Positions 1 through 7,813 of a stretch of DNA of 64,000 nucleotides are shown here, one piece after another. The stretch covers positions 25,927-89,926 of the forward strand of contig NZ_KB903259.1 in NCBI RefSeq assembly GCF_000379685.1, given 5' to 3'. The notes below the pieces were generated by a model. It was not told the origin of the DNA and ran no database searches. It saw nothing but the letters and a program-made list of their open reading frames with translations. The DNA is from Catelliglobosispora koreensis DSM 44566. Lineage in GTDB: Bacteria > Actinomycetota > Actinomycetes > Mycobacteriales > Micromonosporaceae. Each line of letters starts with the position of its first letter. Position 1 is the first letter of the stretch. The position numbers were made by a program, and so were the translations under genes.

Positions 1-2
1 TG

Positions 3-251
3 CCCACCGCGCTGCTCGCCCGCGCCGATGTCGGCGGGTCCGTGCGGCCGCTCGGACTGCTTGTGGCCACACAGCTTCCGCTTGTTGTCACCATCACCGA
101 TGAGGCGGTGAAAGACGGTCACATGTCACCGGGCGTCGCCTCCGCCATGGTGGGCGCCGCGATGCTCAGTGTGCTGCTGTTCCCGACGCTCGCCCTAAGC
201 CGTGGCCGTCAGCTGGCCTCGGCCCCGGCTGGCCTGGACGGGCGCAGATAG
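3..251 (+). CDS. Cation:proton antiporter-like membrane protein, C-terminal part (5' end outside window)
   Basis: An open frame enters from the left edge and stops at 251. Its roughly 82 residues contain two hydrophobic stretches, with VATQLPLVVTITD in the first and a glycine/alanine-rich segment ending LLSVLLFPTLAL in the second. This pattern resembles the last membrane helices of Kef/CPA2-type monovalent cation:proton antiporters, and that assignment is an inference from a short fragment. An internal GTG at 42 is in frame, but the reading continues upstream of it. The 3' end overlaps the convergent membrane-protein gene by 43 bases. It could belong to another multi-pass transporter family. 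Confidence 0.5.
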   Translation, partial: PTALLARADVGGSVRPLGLLVATQLPLVVTITDEAVKDGHMSPGVASAMVGAAMLSVLLFPTLALSRGRQLASAPAGLDGRR

Positions 252-1141
252 CGGTAAAGCCACGTCAGGCCGGCGACGATGAGAGCGATGCCAAGGGCCC
301 AGCGGATGTCCGTCCGCAGCGGGCCAACGAGCGTGTCATAGACGGTGCCTGCGGTGTTGGGCGCCACGATTGCGCGTGCCGCGTACGTCGCCGCGCCAAG
401 CAGGATCATGGCGACGACGATGCCGAGCGCGGTGATCAGGAGGGTCCGCAAGCGGTTGGGGGACAGGAGAAGGGCGATCAGCAGCAGCACGGCAGCGAGC
501 ACGGGAACCGCCCACCGCAGCACTTGAAAGATGCCGAACCATTGCTGTGCCTTGCCGATCGAGGGCGATGTCACGACGGTGTATTGCGTTTGGACGGCTG
601 GAATCCGTTCCGCGAGCTGAAAGCCCGCCGCGACAAGACGGTTCTTGGCTGCCGCCACGATCGGCCCGATGTCGATGGTGATGCTGTCCCCGCTGGTGCC
701 GACAATCCCACGCTCACCCTGTCCGGTCAGGACGGCCAAGAATCCAGCGTGCGCCGCCCGGTTGGCGTCGGTCCAGATCTGCGCGAACGTGCCGCTGGAC
801 ACCACGCTCTGCACGGTGTTCTGCACGAAAGTCTGCAGGGCGCTTTCGATCGGGCCTTCTAAGGCGAGCAGCCCCCTCGTCGCCGTGGGCGGAAGGTCAG
901 CGGTCATCGAGGTGAGCAATGAGGACAGGTCGAGGTGGCTCATCACCTCAGTGGTCACCCGGGTCGTGACAGCGGTCTGCACGTCGGGGTCGCCGGCCAG
1001 TGGTGCGACGGTCGCCACGTAGCGGTCAGCGTTGAGCACGTCGCGATTGACCCACACGAGCAGGACGGACGGAATGGCGAGCACAGCCACTAGCACCGCG
1101 AGGACGGTCGCGGTTACGGTCCGCCCGGTCGATTTACTCAT
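209..1141 (-). CDS. Conserved actinobacterial membrane protein, function unknown
   Basis: This 310-residue protein has one N-terminal membrane segment (about residues 8-30, VLAVLVAVLAIPSVLLVWV), a long extracytoplasmic domain of about 170 residues, and two or three C-terminal hydrophobic segments (about 210-295). The middle part is rich in Thr/Val and contains DVQTAVTTRVTTEV, a layout common in uncharacterised actinobacterial envelope proteins. I know of no assigned activity. The ATG at 1141 is preceded by an AAGGT ribosome-binding sequence. It is divergent from the HdeD-like gene, so both promoters share a 68-base gap. The gene order suggests an envelope role, but this is only context. Confidence 0.75.
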   Translation of the reverse strand: MSKSTGRTVTATVLAVLVAVLAIPSVLLVWVNRDVLNADRYVATVAPLAGDPDVQTAVTTRVTTEVMSHLDLSSLLTSMTADLPPTATRGLLALEGPIESALQTFVQNTVQSVVSSGTFAQIWTDANRAAHAGFLAVLTGQGERGIVGTSGDSITIDIGPIVAAAKNRLVAAGFQLAERIPAVQTQYTVVTSPSIGKAQQWFGIFQVLRWAVPVLAAVLLLIALLLSPNRLRTLLITALGIVVAMILLGAATYAARAIVAPNTAGTVYDTLVGPLRTDIRWALGIALIVAGLTWLYRYLRPSRPAGAEAS

Positions 1142-1209
1142 ATTTCTACCTTAGGAACAAAAACCGCATAGCCTGGCGAAAGTAGCACTTAATCGTGGAG
1201 GTGTGGCGA
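1142..1209. promoter_or_regulatory. Shared divergent promoter region
   Basis: This 68-base AT-richer gap lies between the ATG of the leftward membrane protein (1141) and the ATG of the rightward HdeD-like gene (1210). It must carry both transcription starts. GGAGG at 1197-1201 is the ribosome-binding site for the rightward gene. I see no clear operator. Confidence 0.5.
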
Positions 1210-1824
1210 ATGAGCCAGACAGCGGCACAGGTAGGTGAGCCAGAGCGCGAAGCCGGAAAGTGGTGGTGGGTATTCCTTGTCACCGGTGTGCTCTGGTTGA
1301 TCATCTCCCTCATCATCCTGAGGTTCGACACGACTTCGATCGTCACGATCGGTGTCCTTGTTGGAGCGGTGATTCTTGCGGCTGGAGTCAACGAGTTCAT
1401 CACCGGGGCCCTGACCAAGTCAGGCTGGCGCTGGCTGAACTTCGTGCTTGGCGCGATCTTCGTGGTGTTCGGAACGATCGCGATGTTCAGCCCCGGCCGC
1501 ACGTTCTGGGCGATGGCCGCGATCATCGGCTGGTTCCTGCTGTTCAAGGGCACCTTCGACATCGTCATGGCGTTCGTGACGAAGCACGAGAACGAACTGT
1601 GGTGGCTGCTGCTCGGCGTCGGGATCATCGAGCTGCTGCTCGCGTTCTGGGCCGCCGGCGGGTTTGGCCGCAAGGTCCTGCTGCTCGTGGTCTGGGCGGC
1701 GGCGGCCGCGCTAGCCCGGGGCATCACCGAGATCATCACAGCGTTCCGGCTTCGCAAGCTTCACAAGGGCAGTGAGGTCCCGCCCGCGGCACCGACCGGC
1801 CGGATGACGCCGGCCGCTATCTAA
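1210..1824 (+). CDS. HdeD-family (DUF308) membrane protein
   Basis: The protein has 204 residues and six hydrophobic segments in three pairs, with internally repeated GWRWLNFVLGAIFVVFG-like units, as in the HdeD/DUF308 family. E. coli HdeD is an acid-resistance membrane protein; in actinobacteria the role is not established. I chose ATG 1210 because GGAGG at 1197-1201 sits 8 bases upstream; an in-frame GTG at 1195 would add five residues but has no ribosome-binding site. The C-terminus is a short basic, cytoplasmic-looking tail. It is followed by a strong hairpin at 1845-1875. Confidence 0.85.
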   Translation: MSQTAAQVGEPEREAGKWWWVFLVTGVLWLIISLIILRFDTTSIVTIGVLVGAVILAAGVNEFITGALTKSGWRWLNFVLGAIFVVFGTIAMFSPGRTFWAMAAIIGWFLLFKGTFDIVMAFVTKHENELWWLLLGVGIIELLLAFWAAGGFGRKVLLLVVWAAAAALARGITEIITAFRLRKLHKGSEVPPAAPTGRMTPAAI

Positions 1825-1844
1825 AGCGGACTGTCCCAAGGACA

Positions 1845-1875
1845 CGAAGGCACCGGGAAGGCCCCGGTGCCTTCG
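1845..1875 (+). terminator. Hairpin terminator after HdeD-like gene
   Basis: A perfect 13-bp stem (CGAAGGCACCGGG with its complement) closes a 5-base loop 20 bases after the stop at 1824. The following bases (TAACATTCC) are only weakly T-rich, so this is an L-shaped terminator of the kind common in high-GC bacteria. Confidence 0.75.
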
Positions 1876-1976
1876 TAACATTCCGTTAATCCTACCTTGC
1901 ACATAGGATATATATGCTTTTCCCATGAGCATCACCAAGCCGGATTGCCGGTCAAGTGACTGTCCGAAAACGACAA

Positions 1977-1999
1977 AAGGCCCCGCCGTGCGGGGCCTC
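1977..1999 (-). terminator. Terminator of the XRE-type regulator gene
   Basis: The stem AGGCCCCGC/GCGGGGCCT has a 3-base loop. Read on the minus strand it is followed by TTTTGTCG, a classic hairpin plus T-run. It lies about 27 bases beyond the stop of the leftward regulator gene. Confidence 0.8.
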
Positions 2000-2025
2000 A
2001 TGTTATCCGTCGCGAAAGGACGCCA

Positions 2026-2931
2026 CTATGCCATTGCTTCCTCGCCCTCCATGGCCTGCTCGTCGATCCTGTCGTGATCGTCAGCCCGGTGCGGCTCGTC
2101 ATCGTCGAACGTGACGTCTTGGGTGAACGGGATGGGCTCGCGCGGCCGGATGATCGGGTAGAGCGCCGTCGCCTCGTTGGAGTTGGCCACGTGGCTGCGC
2201 AGCTCTTCCATCGCCGCTTCGCTGACGGAGGCCTCGGCCTGCTCCAGCTTTTCGACGATCTGGGCGGACATCTTGCGAGTGAGCGTGGCCCGGCTGGTTT
2301 TGACACTGTCTTCGGGCTCGAGCTGAGCGTCGCGTTCCTCGGTTAGCGAACGGCCCCATAGGCTCGCCGCCGCGGCGATGACCACGATCTCGGCCACGTT
2401 GAGCTTCTTGGCCAGCTTGGCTTCGGCTTCGCCGGCGCCCTCTTCGGCTCGCTTGAGTGCCCGGACGTCGACGTCGCCAAGGCCAGCCCGGGTGATCTCA
2501 CGCATCTTCTCGGCAGCCTGAACCACGGGCGACGGTGCCGCCGCGTCAGCGTCGGCCGGGTCCGGCAGGTCGAGATCGAGGAAAGGCCTCCGGAACGGCG
2601 TCGCTGTGATGACTTCCCGCAGGTAGGACGGGCTAAGTGAGGTGCCCGGCACCGGTTCGCCGAGGTGGATGGACGCGTCCCCGAGGAAGAGATCAGACAG
2701 GCTGATCCGGTGCCCGAGGGCGCTGCTCAGCACGAAGGGCAACGCAATGAGCTGCTCGGCGGTGAGAGCTTTCTGCCCCTTCTCGACACCAGTCACCCAG
2801 GCTGGAGTCCAGGACAAGCCAAAGTTCGTGGCAGCCCTGGCAATATCTTCGGGCCCGACGCCAGCGGTAGCAGAGCGAAGCCTTTGAATATTTGCGGCTA
2901 TGAGTTCGCGCAGGTTCTTCGGGTGGTTCAC
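2026..2931 (-). CDS. XRE-like helix-turn-helix transcriptional regulator
   Basis: The protein has 301 residues. Residues about 8-75 look like a lambda-repressor-type HTH: NLRELIAANIQRL at the start, then SWTPAWVTGVEKGQKALTAEQL as the recognition-helix region. Residues 105-250 are acidic and helical with Ala/Glu/Lys-rich stretches that could form a coiled coil, and the C-terminus is highly acidic (DDDEPHRADDHDR). No effector domain is recognisable. The start is GTG at 2931. It stands alone between two transcription units, so autoregulation or control of neighbours is possible but unproven. Confidence 0.7.
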   Translation of the reverse strand: MNHPKNLRELIAANIQRLRSATAGVGPEDIARAATNFGLSWTPAWVTGVEKGQKALTAEQLIALPFVLSSALGHRISLSDLFLGDASIHLGEPVPGTSLSPSYLREVITATPFRRPFLDLDLPDPADADAAAPSPVVQAAEKMREITRAGLGDVDVRALKRAEEGAGEAEAKLAKKLNVAEIVVIAAAASLWGRSLTEERDAQLEPEDSVKTSRATLTRKMSAQIVEKLEQAEASVSEAAMEELRSHVANSNEATALYPIIRPREPIPFTQDVTFDDDEPHRADDHDRIDEQAMEGEEAMA

Positions 2932-2982
2932 GTCTGGACGCTACCGAGTGACAGCGTGTCAAATCAATGTCAGTTTTCCTAC

Positions 2983-3594
2983 CTAGATCCGTTTGCGCAG
3001 CACAAGCGTCCGTTTGGATGAGGTGTCTTCTACGTCACGATTCACTGGCACATCGTAATCAGCGACTACCTCGAATCCTTCTTTTGGTGCATATGCCCGC
3101 CCGGGATCGCCGACAAGCACCAGACTCACCGCACTTCGGTCCAAGAACGCCAGAATCCGCTCTGACATCTCCCGGCTATAGAAGATGTCACCCGCGAGAA
3201 TGACGTCGGCGTCCGAAGTGGACCCGAGGAGATCACCGAGCTCGAACTTGACCTCCACGCCGTTGGCCTTCGCGTTGACCGTGGTCGCGCTTTCGGCGTA
3301 CCCATCGATGTCATTTGCGGTGACCGAAGCGGCGCCGGACCTGGCCGCGGCGATGGCCACGAGCCCGGATCCGGAGGCTAGATCGAGCACCCGCTGGCCG
3401 GCCACCAAGGCGGGGTTATCCAGGACATAGCGGGCGAGCGCCTGGCCCCCAGCCCACGCGAAGGCCCAGAACGGCGGCGCCTCGAGTTCGGATTTCTCCC
3501 AGATCGGGACGACCTCGTCAGCCAAGTGCAGCTGGATCTCCGGAACGAACGGCAACTGCGTCAACTTGGTATGACTAAGCACGAATGTGTGCAT
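2983..3594 (-). CDS. Class I SAM-dependent methyltransferase (protein-lysine/Nnt1-like fold)
   Basis: This 203-residue protein has the Rossmann methyltransferase motif I VLDLASGSGLVAIAAA, an acidic motif II (TANDID) and ILAGDIFYS as motif IV. PFWAFAWAGGQALARYVLDNP upstream of motif I is typical of the METTL20/ETFB-lysine methyltransferase and Nnt1-like group, so a protein substrate is possible; the true substrate is unknown. I chose ATG 3594 (MHTFVLSHTK) because GGGAG lies 8 bases upstream; a TTG at 3636 would add 14 unlikely residues. It is divergent from ppdK, with 134 bases between the two starts. Confidence 0.8.
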   Translation of the reverse strand: MHTFVLSHTKLTQLPFVPEIQLHLADEVVPIWEKSELEAPPFWAFAWAGGQALARYVLDNPALVAGQRVLDLASGSGLVAIAAARSGAASVTANDIDGYAESATTVNAKANGVEVKFELGDLLGSTSDADVILAGDIFYSREMSERILAFLDRSAVSLVLVGDPGRAYAPKEGFEVVADYDVPVNRDVEDTSSKRTLVLRKRI

Positions 3595-3728
3595 GGAAAC
3601 GCTCCCGGGAAAAGGTACGAACAGCTCAGGTGCCAATTAGTGTGCCAAACCTCACGAGCTCTAACGCCGAACCTAAGCGAGCGTTTAGCTTTCGCGAAAC
3701 ACTGGAAAAGCGGAAGCGGAGGTGCTCG
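3595..3728. promoter_or_regulatory. Divergent promoter region, methyltransferase / ppdK
   Basis: This 134-base gap separates the two divergent start codons. It ends with GGAGGT at 3718-3723, five bases before the ppdK ATG. I see no palindrome that would suggest a specific regulator. Confidence 0.45.
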
Positions 3729-6290
3729 ATGACGAAGTATGTGTACGACTTCTCCGAGGGTCACAAGGGTCTCAAGGACCTGCTCGGTGGCAAGGGCGCG
3801 AACCTGGCCGAGATGGTCCGCCTTGGACTGCCAGTTCCCCCAGGTTTCATCATCACCACCGAGGCGTGCCGGACTTATCTGCACGATGGTAAGCCGCCCG
3901 TCTCGCTGGAGTCCGAGGTGGACGAGCACCTGTCCGCGCTTGAGCGCAGCATGGGCCGCAAACTGGGCGACCCGCAAGATCCGTTGCTGGTGTCGGTGCG
4001 CTCGGGCGCGAAGTTCTCGATGCCCGGCATGATGGAGACGGTGCTCAATGTCGGCCTGACCGATGAGTCGGTGCGGGGATTGGCCCGCGTGAGCGGCAAC
4101 GAGCGCTTCGCGTGGGACTCCTACCGCAGGCTCATTCAGATGTTCGGCAAGACGGTGTGCGGGGTGCCGGAGTTTCCGGCGATGGACGATCCGCGCGAGG
4201 CCGTCACCGAGTACAAGCGGATCTTTCGTGAGCACACCGGGCGTGACTTCCCGCAGGACCCCCGCGAGCAGATGGAGATGGCGATCTCTGCCGTCTTCGA
4301 CTCGTGGAACACCGAGCGTGCCGTCATCTACCGGCGCCAGGAGCGCATCCCCGCCGATCTCGGCACCGCGGTGAGCATCGTCGCGATGGTGTTCGGAAAC
4401 CTCAGCGACGACTCGGGCACCGGCGTGGCGTTCACGCGTGACCCCGCGACCGGGCAGAAGGGCGTTTACGGCGACTACCTGGCCAACGCGCAGGGCGAGG
4501 ATGTCGTGGCCGGCATCCGCAATACCGTTGCGCTAGACCAGATGCCCGCCGCTTGCTACACCGAGCTGCGCTCCATCATGTCCACATTGGAGAATCACTA
4601 CCGCGATCTTTGCGACATCGAGTTCACCGTCGAGCGCGGCAAGCTCTGGATGCTGCAGACCCGCGTGGGCAAGCGAACCGCCGCCGCCGCGTTCACCATC
4701 GCGTGCCAGCTGGTTGACGAGGGCATCATCACGCTCGATGAGGCACTGTCGCGAGTGACCGGGGCCCGGCTGGCCCAGCTGATGTTCCCCACGTTCGACA
4801 TGTCGTCGGACCCGTCACCCATAGCGTCTGGCGTTCCGGCTTCACCCGGGGCCGCGGTGGGCAAGGCCGTGTTCACGTCACAGGCCGCGGTCGCCGCTAA
4901 AGAGCCAGTCATCCTGGTACGCCGTGAGACCAACCCCGATGACCTGCCTGGAATGATTGCGGCCCAGGGGATTCTCACCTCCCGGGGCGGCAAGACGTCA
5001 CACGCCGCGGTGGTGGCGCGGGGCATGGGCAAGACCTGCGTGTGTGGCGCTGACGCGATGCAGGTCGGGCCAACCTCGTTCACCGCCAACGGTGTCACCG
5101 TGAACGAGGGTGACGTCATCTCCATCGACGGCACGACGGGCGCCGTTTACGTTGGTGCGATTCCGGTTTCAGCGTCGGAAGTCGTGCAGTACTTCGAGGG
5201 AACGCTGGAGCCCACGGCCACTCCGCTCGTGGCGGCGGTCGACCGGCTGATGACCCACGCGGACAGCCGGCGTCGGCTAGCCGTGCGCACCAACGCCGAC
5301 AACGGCGAGGACGCGGCGCGGGCGCGGCGCTTTGGGGCGCAAGGGATTGGGCTGACGCGCACGGAACACATGTTCCTTGGTGAGCGCCGCGAGATGGTGG
5401 AGCGGCTGGTCCTGGCGACCTCACCGGCTGAGCAACGGCGGGCGCTTGAAGAGCTGCTTCCGTTGCAGCGCGACGACTTCGTGTCGATCTTTAAGGCGAT
5501 GGGACCGCTGCCGGTGACGATCCGGCTCATCGACCCGCCGCTGCACGAATTCCTTCCCCCGCTTGAGGAACTGGCCGTCAAGGCGGCTCTTGGGGAGGCG
5601 TCGGAGCACGAGAAGGAACTGCTGAGCGCGGTCCGCCGGATGCACGAGCAGAACCCGATGCTCGGGCTGCGCGGCGTTCGTCTCGGGCTCGTCATCCCTG
5701 GCCTGTTCGAGATGCAGGTGCGGGCGATCGCCCAGGCGGTCCGCCAGGTGCCGGGCGCTCAGCCGGAAATCATGGTGCCCTTGGTGGGCGCGGTTCAGGA
5801 GCTCGAAGCCGTGCGCGCGGCGGCGATCTCGATCCTCGTGGACGAAGGCGCGCCCAACCTGCCGATCGGCACGATGATCGAGGTGCCCCGGGCGGCGCTG
5901 ACCGCCGGGCAGATCGCTCAGGCGGCCGACTTCTTCTCCTTCGGCACCAACGATCTGACCCAGATGGGCTGGGGCTTCTCGCGCGACGACGTGGAGGGCT
6001 CGTTCTTCAGCCGCTATCTGGAGCTGGGCATTTTCGGCGTCTCTCCATTTGAGACACTCGACAACGAGGGGATCGGCCGGCTAGTCAAGATCGCGGTCGA
6101 GGAAGGCCGGGCAGCCAAGCCTGACTTGAAGATCGGGGTCTGTGGCGAGCACGGTGGCGACCCGGCATCGGTGCATTTCTTCCACGCGTCCGGATTGGAC
6201 TACGTGTCGTGTTCACCCTTCCGGGTCCCGGTCGCCCGACTGGAAGCTGGCCGCGCTGTCCTTCTGGCGGAAGGCAATGTAGACGAATAG
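3729..6290 (+). CDS. ppdK: Pyruvate, phosphate dikinase
   Basis: PPDK interconverts pyruvate, ATP and phosphate with PEP, AMP and PPi in the cytosol. The protein has 853 residues, slightly short for the family. The N-terminal ATP-grasp domain begins YDFSEGHKGLKDLLGGKGANLAEM. The phosphohistidine swivel domain contains GGKTSHAAVVARG, with the catalytic His at about residue 425. The C-terminal TIM barrel has TRTEHMF, SFGTNDLTQM and IGVCGEHGGDP, with the catalytic Cys at about 805. The start is ATG 3729, with GGAGGT five bases upstream. The VOC gene follows 9 bases after the stop and is probably cotranscribed. All key residues appear intact. Confidence 0.97.
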   Translation: MTKYVYDFSEGHKGLKDLLGGKGANLAEMVRLGLPVPPGFIITTEACRTYLHDGKPPVSLESEVDEHLSALERSMGRKLGDPQDPLLVSVRSGAKFSMPGMMETVLNVGLTDESVRGLARVSGNERFAWDSYRRLIQMFGKTVCGVPEFPAMDDPREAVTEYKRIFREHTGRDFPQDPREQMEMAISAVFDSWNTERAVIYRRQERIPADLGTAVSIVAMVFGNLSDDSGTGVAFTRDPATGQKGVYGDYLANAQGEDVVAGIRNTVALDQMPAACYTELRSIMSTLENHYRDLCDIEFTVERGKLWMLQTRVGKRTAAAAFTIACQLVDEGIITLDEALSRVTGARLAQLMFPTFDMSSDPSPIASGVPASPGAAVGKAVFTSQAAVAAKEPVILVRRETNPDDLPGMIAAQGILTSRGGKTSHAAVVARGMGKTCVCGADAMQVGPTSFTANGVTVNEGDVISIDGTTGAVYVGAIPVSASEVVQYFEGTLEPTATPLVAAVDRLMTHADSRRRLAVRTNADNGEDAARARRFGAQGIGLTRTEHMFLGERREMVERLVLATSPAEQRRALEELLPLQRDDFVSIFKAMGPLPVTIRLIDPPLHEFLPPLEELAVKAALGEASEHEKELLSAVRRMHEQNPMLGLRGVRLGLVIPGLFEMQVRAIAQAVRQVPGAQPEIMVPLVGAVQELEAVRAAAISILVDEGAPNLPIGTMIEVPRAALTAGQIAQAADFFSFGTNDLTQMGWGFSRDDVEGSFFSRYLELGIFGVSPFETLDNEGIGRLVKIAVEEGRAAKPDLKIGVCGEHGGDPASVHFFHASGLDYVSCSPFRVPVARLEAGRAVLLAEGNVDE

Positions 6291-6299
6291 GCTTCATCA

Positions 6300-6626
6300 A
6301 TGGGACTGCGCTGGCATGGAACAGGGGTAGCTGCCATGGATCCGGCCCGGCTCGGTCGGTGGTGGGCCGAGGTGCTGGGAGTGCGCGTGGTCTACGAGAA
6401 GCCCGATATGGTGGCGCTTCCGGGCCTGATCTTCGTGCGGGCGACCGAACCGAAGGCAGGCCCGAATCGCCTCCACATTGAACTGACGTGCGATGACCTC
6501 AGAGCCGATGTCGAGCGGCTGCTCGACATGGGCGCGCGTCACGTGCAGACCAATCCCGTGCCCGCCTCCATCGTGCTCGCCGACCCGGAAGGCAACGAGT
6601 TCTGCGTTCTAGCCCCGTTGAGCTAG
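6300..6626 (+). CDS. VOC (glyoxalase/bleomycin-resistance) superfamily protein
   Basis: This 108-residue single-domain protein fits the vicinal-oxygen-chelate fold: MDPARLGRWWAEVLGVRVVYE at the start, NRLHIELTCDDLRADVERLLDMGA in the middle and the closing DPEGNEFCVLAP, where the Glu is a usual metal ligand. Substrate cannot be told from sequence. It sits 9 bases after ppdK and 4 bases before dgt, so all are probably on one transcript. No good ribosome-binding site precedes ATG 6300, which fits translational coupling. Confidence 0.85.
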   Translation: MGLRWHGTGVAAMDPARLGRWWAEVLGVRVVYEKPDMVALPGLIFVRATEPKAGPNRLHIELTCDDLRADVERLLDMGARHVQTNPVPASIVLADPEGNEFCVLAPLS

Positions 6627-6630
6627 TAGT

Positions 6631-7800
6631 GTGAGGAAGGTGGCTGACGACGAACGGTTCGCCCCCGAGCCCGCGAAAGACACCGTGCGCGGGCCTTATG
6701 AACGCGACCGGGCCCGGGTGCTGCACTCGGCCGGTTTCCGCCGCCTAGCCGCCAAGACCCAGGTCCATACCGCCGGCACGGATGACTTTCTGCGCACGAG
6801 ACTCACCCATTCCCTTGAGGTGGCTCAAATCGCCCGTGAGATGGGCTCCCGGCTGGGCTGCGATCCCGACGTCGTCGACGTCGCCGGCCTCGCGCACGAT
6901 CTCGGGCACCCGCCCTTTGGCCACAACGGTGAGGATGCTCTCGACGTGGTCGCCCAGCCTTGCGGCGGGTTTGAGGGCAACGCCCAGACGTTGCGTGTGC
7001 TGACCCGGCTGGAAGCCAAAGTGGAGGGTGCCGGGCTCAACTTGACCCGTGCCTCACTGGACGCCACGTGTAAATACCCGTGGCTGCGCCAGCCAGGCGA
7101 GCGCAAGTTTGGTGCGTATGCCGACGACGAGCCCGTTTTCGACTGGCTGCGCGAAGGGCGCGGGCCGGACCAGAAGTGCCTTGAGGCGCAGGTCATGGAC
7201 TGGGCCGACGACGTGGCCTATTCCGTGCACGACGTTGAGGACGGCATCTTCTCCGGATTCATCGACGTGGGCAAACTACTGTCCGATCCGGACGAACGAG
7301 CCGCCTTCGAGGACGCCCCGCTAGCGGAATTGCTTGCTGACCCTGCTTTCTCGGTGCTCGCGCACTACGACGGGTCGCACAAGGCGCAGATCGCCCTCAA
7401 GACGTTCACGAGTCACACGACGGGCCGTTTCGTGGCGGCCGCCGTCAACGCGACGCGGCTTAAGTACGGCTTCAACCCGTTGCGCCGCTACGACGCTGAC
7501 CTGATCATCCCGCCCGCCGAGCGAGCCCACTGCGCGCTGCTCAAGGCGATAGCGGTCCGTTACGTGATGCGCCGCCGGGGCATGGAGCCGTGGTACGAGC
7601 AGCAGCGCCAGATCCTGACCGAGCTCGTGGAAGTGTTGTCCGAGCGGGCACCGGAGGGTCTCGATCCCGTGTTCGGGCCGCTCTACAAAGAGGCAGCCGA
7701 CGATGCCGCCCGGTTGCGCGTCGTCATCGATCAGGTCGCTTGCCTGACCGACCCCGCCGCCATCCAGTGGCACCGTGAACTGACCGCCAAACGCGCCTGA
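6631..7800 (+). CDS. dgt: Deoxyguanosinetriphosphate triphosphohydrolase-like HD protein
   Basis: Dgt-type enzymes hydrolyse dNTPs to deoxynucleosides and triphosphate, limiting nucleotide pools. The 389-residue protein has the HD-domain metal ligands: H in TRLTHSLEVAQIAREM, HD in AGLAHDLGHPPFGHNGE, and a late D in MDWADDVAYSVHDVEDG. The N-terminal RGPYERDRARVLHSAGFRRL is typical of the family. The start is GTG 6631; a second GTG at 6640 is possible. It lies between the VOC gene and dnaG (13 bases downstream), an arrangement common in actinobacteria that links dNTP control with replication priming. Confidence 0.95.
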   Translation: MRKVADDERFAPEPAKDTVRGPYERDRARVLHSAGFRRLAAKTQVHTAGTDDFLRTRLTHSLEVAQIAREMGSRLGCDPDVVDVAGLAHDLGHPPFGHNGEDALDVVAQPCGGFEGNAQTLRVLTRLEAKVEGAGLNLTRASLDATCKYPWLRQPGERKFGAYADDEPVFDWLREGRGPDQKCLEAQVMDWADDVAYSVHDVEDGIFSGFIDVGKLLSDPDERAAFEDAPLAELLADPAFSVLAHYDGSHKAQIALKTFTSHTTGRFVAAAVNATRLKYGFNPLRRYDADLIIPPAERAHCALLKAIAVRYVMRRRGMEPWYEQQRQILTELVEVLSERAPEGLDPVFGPLYKEAADDAARLRVVIDQVACLTDPAAIQWHRELTAKRA

Positions 7801-7813
7801 CAGAATAGGAAGC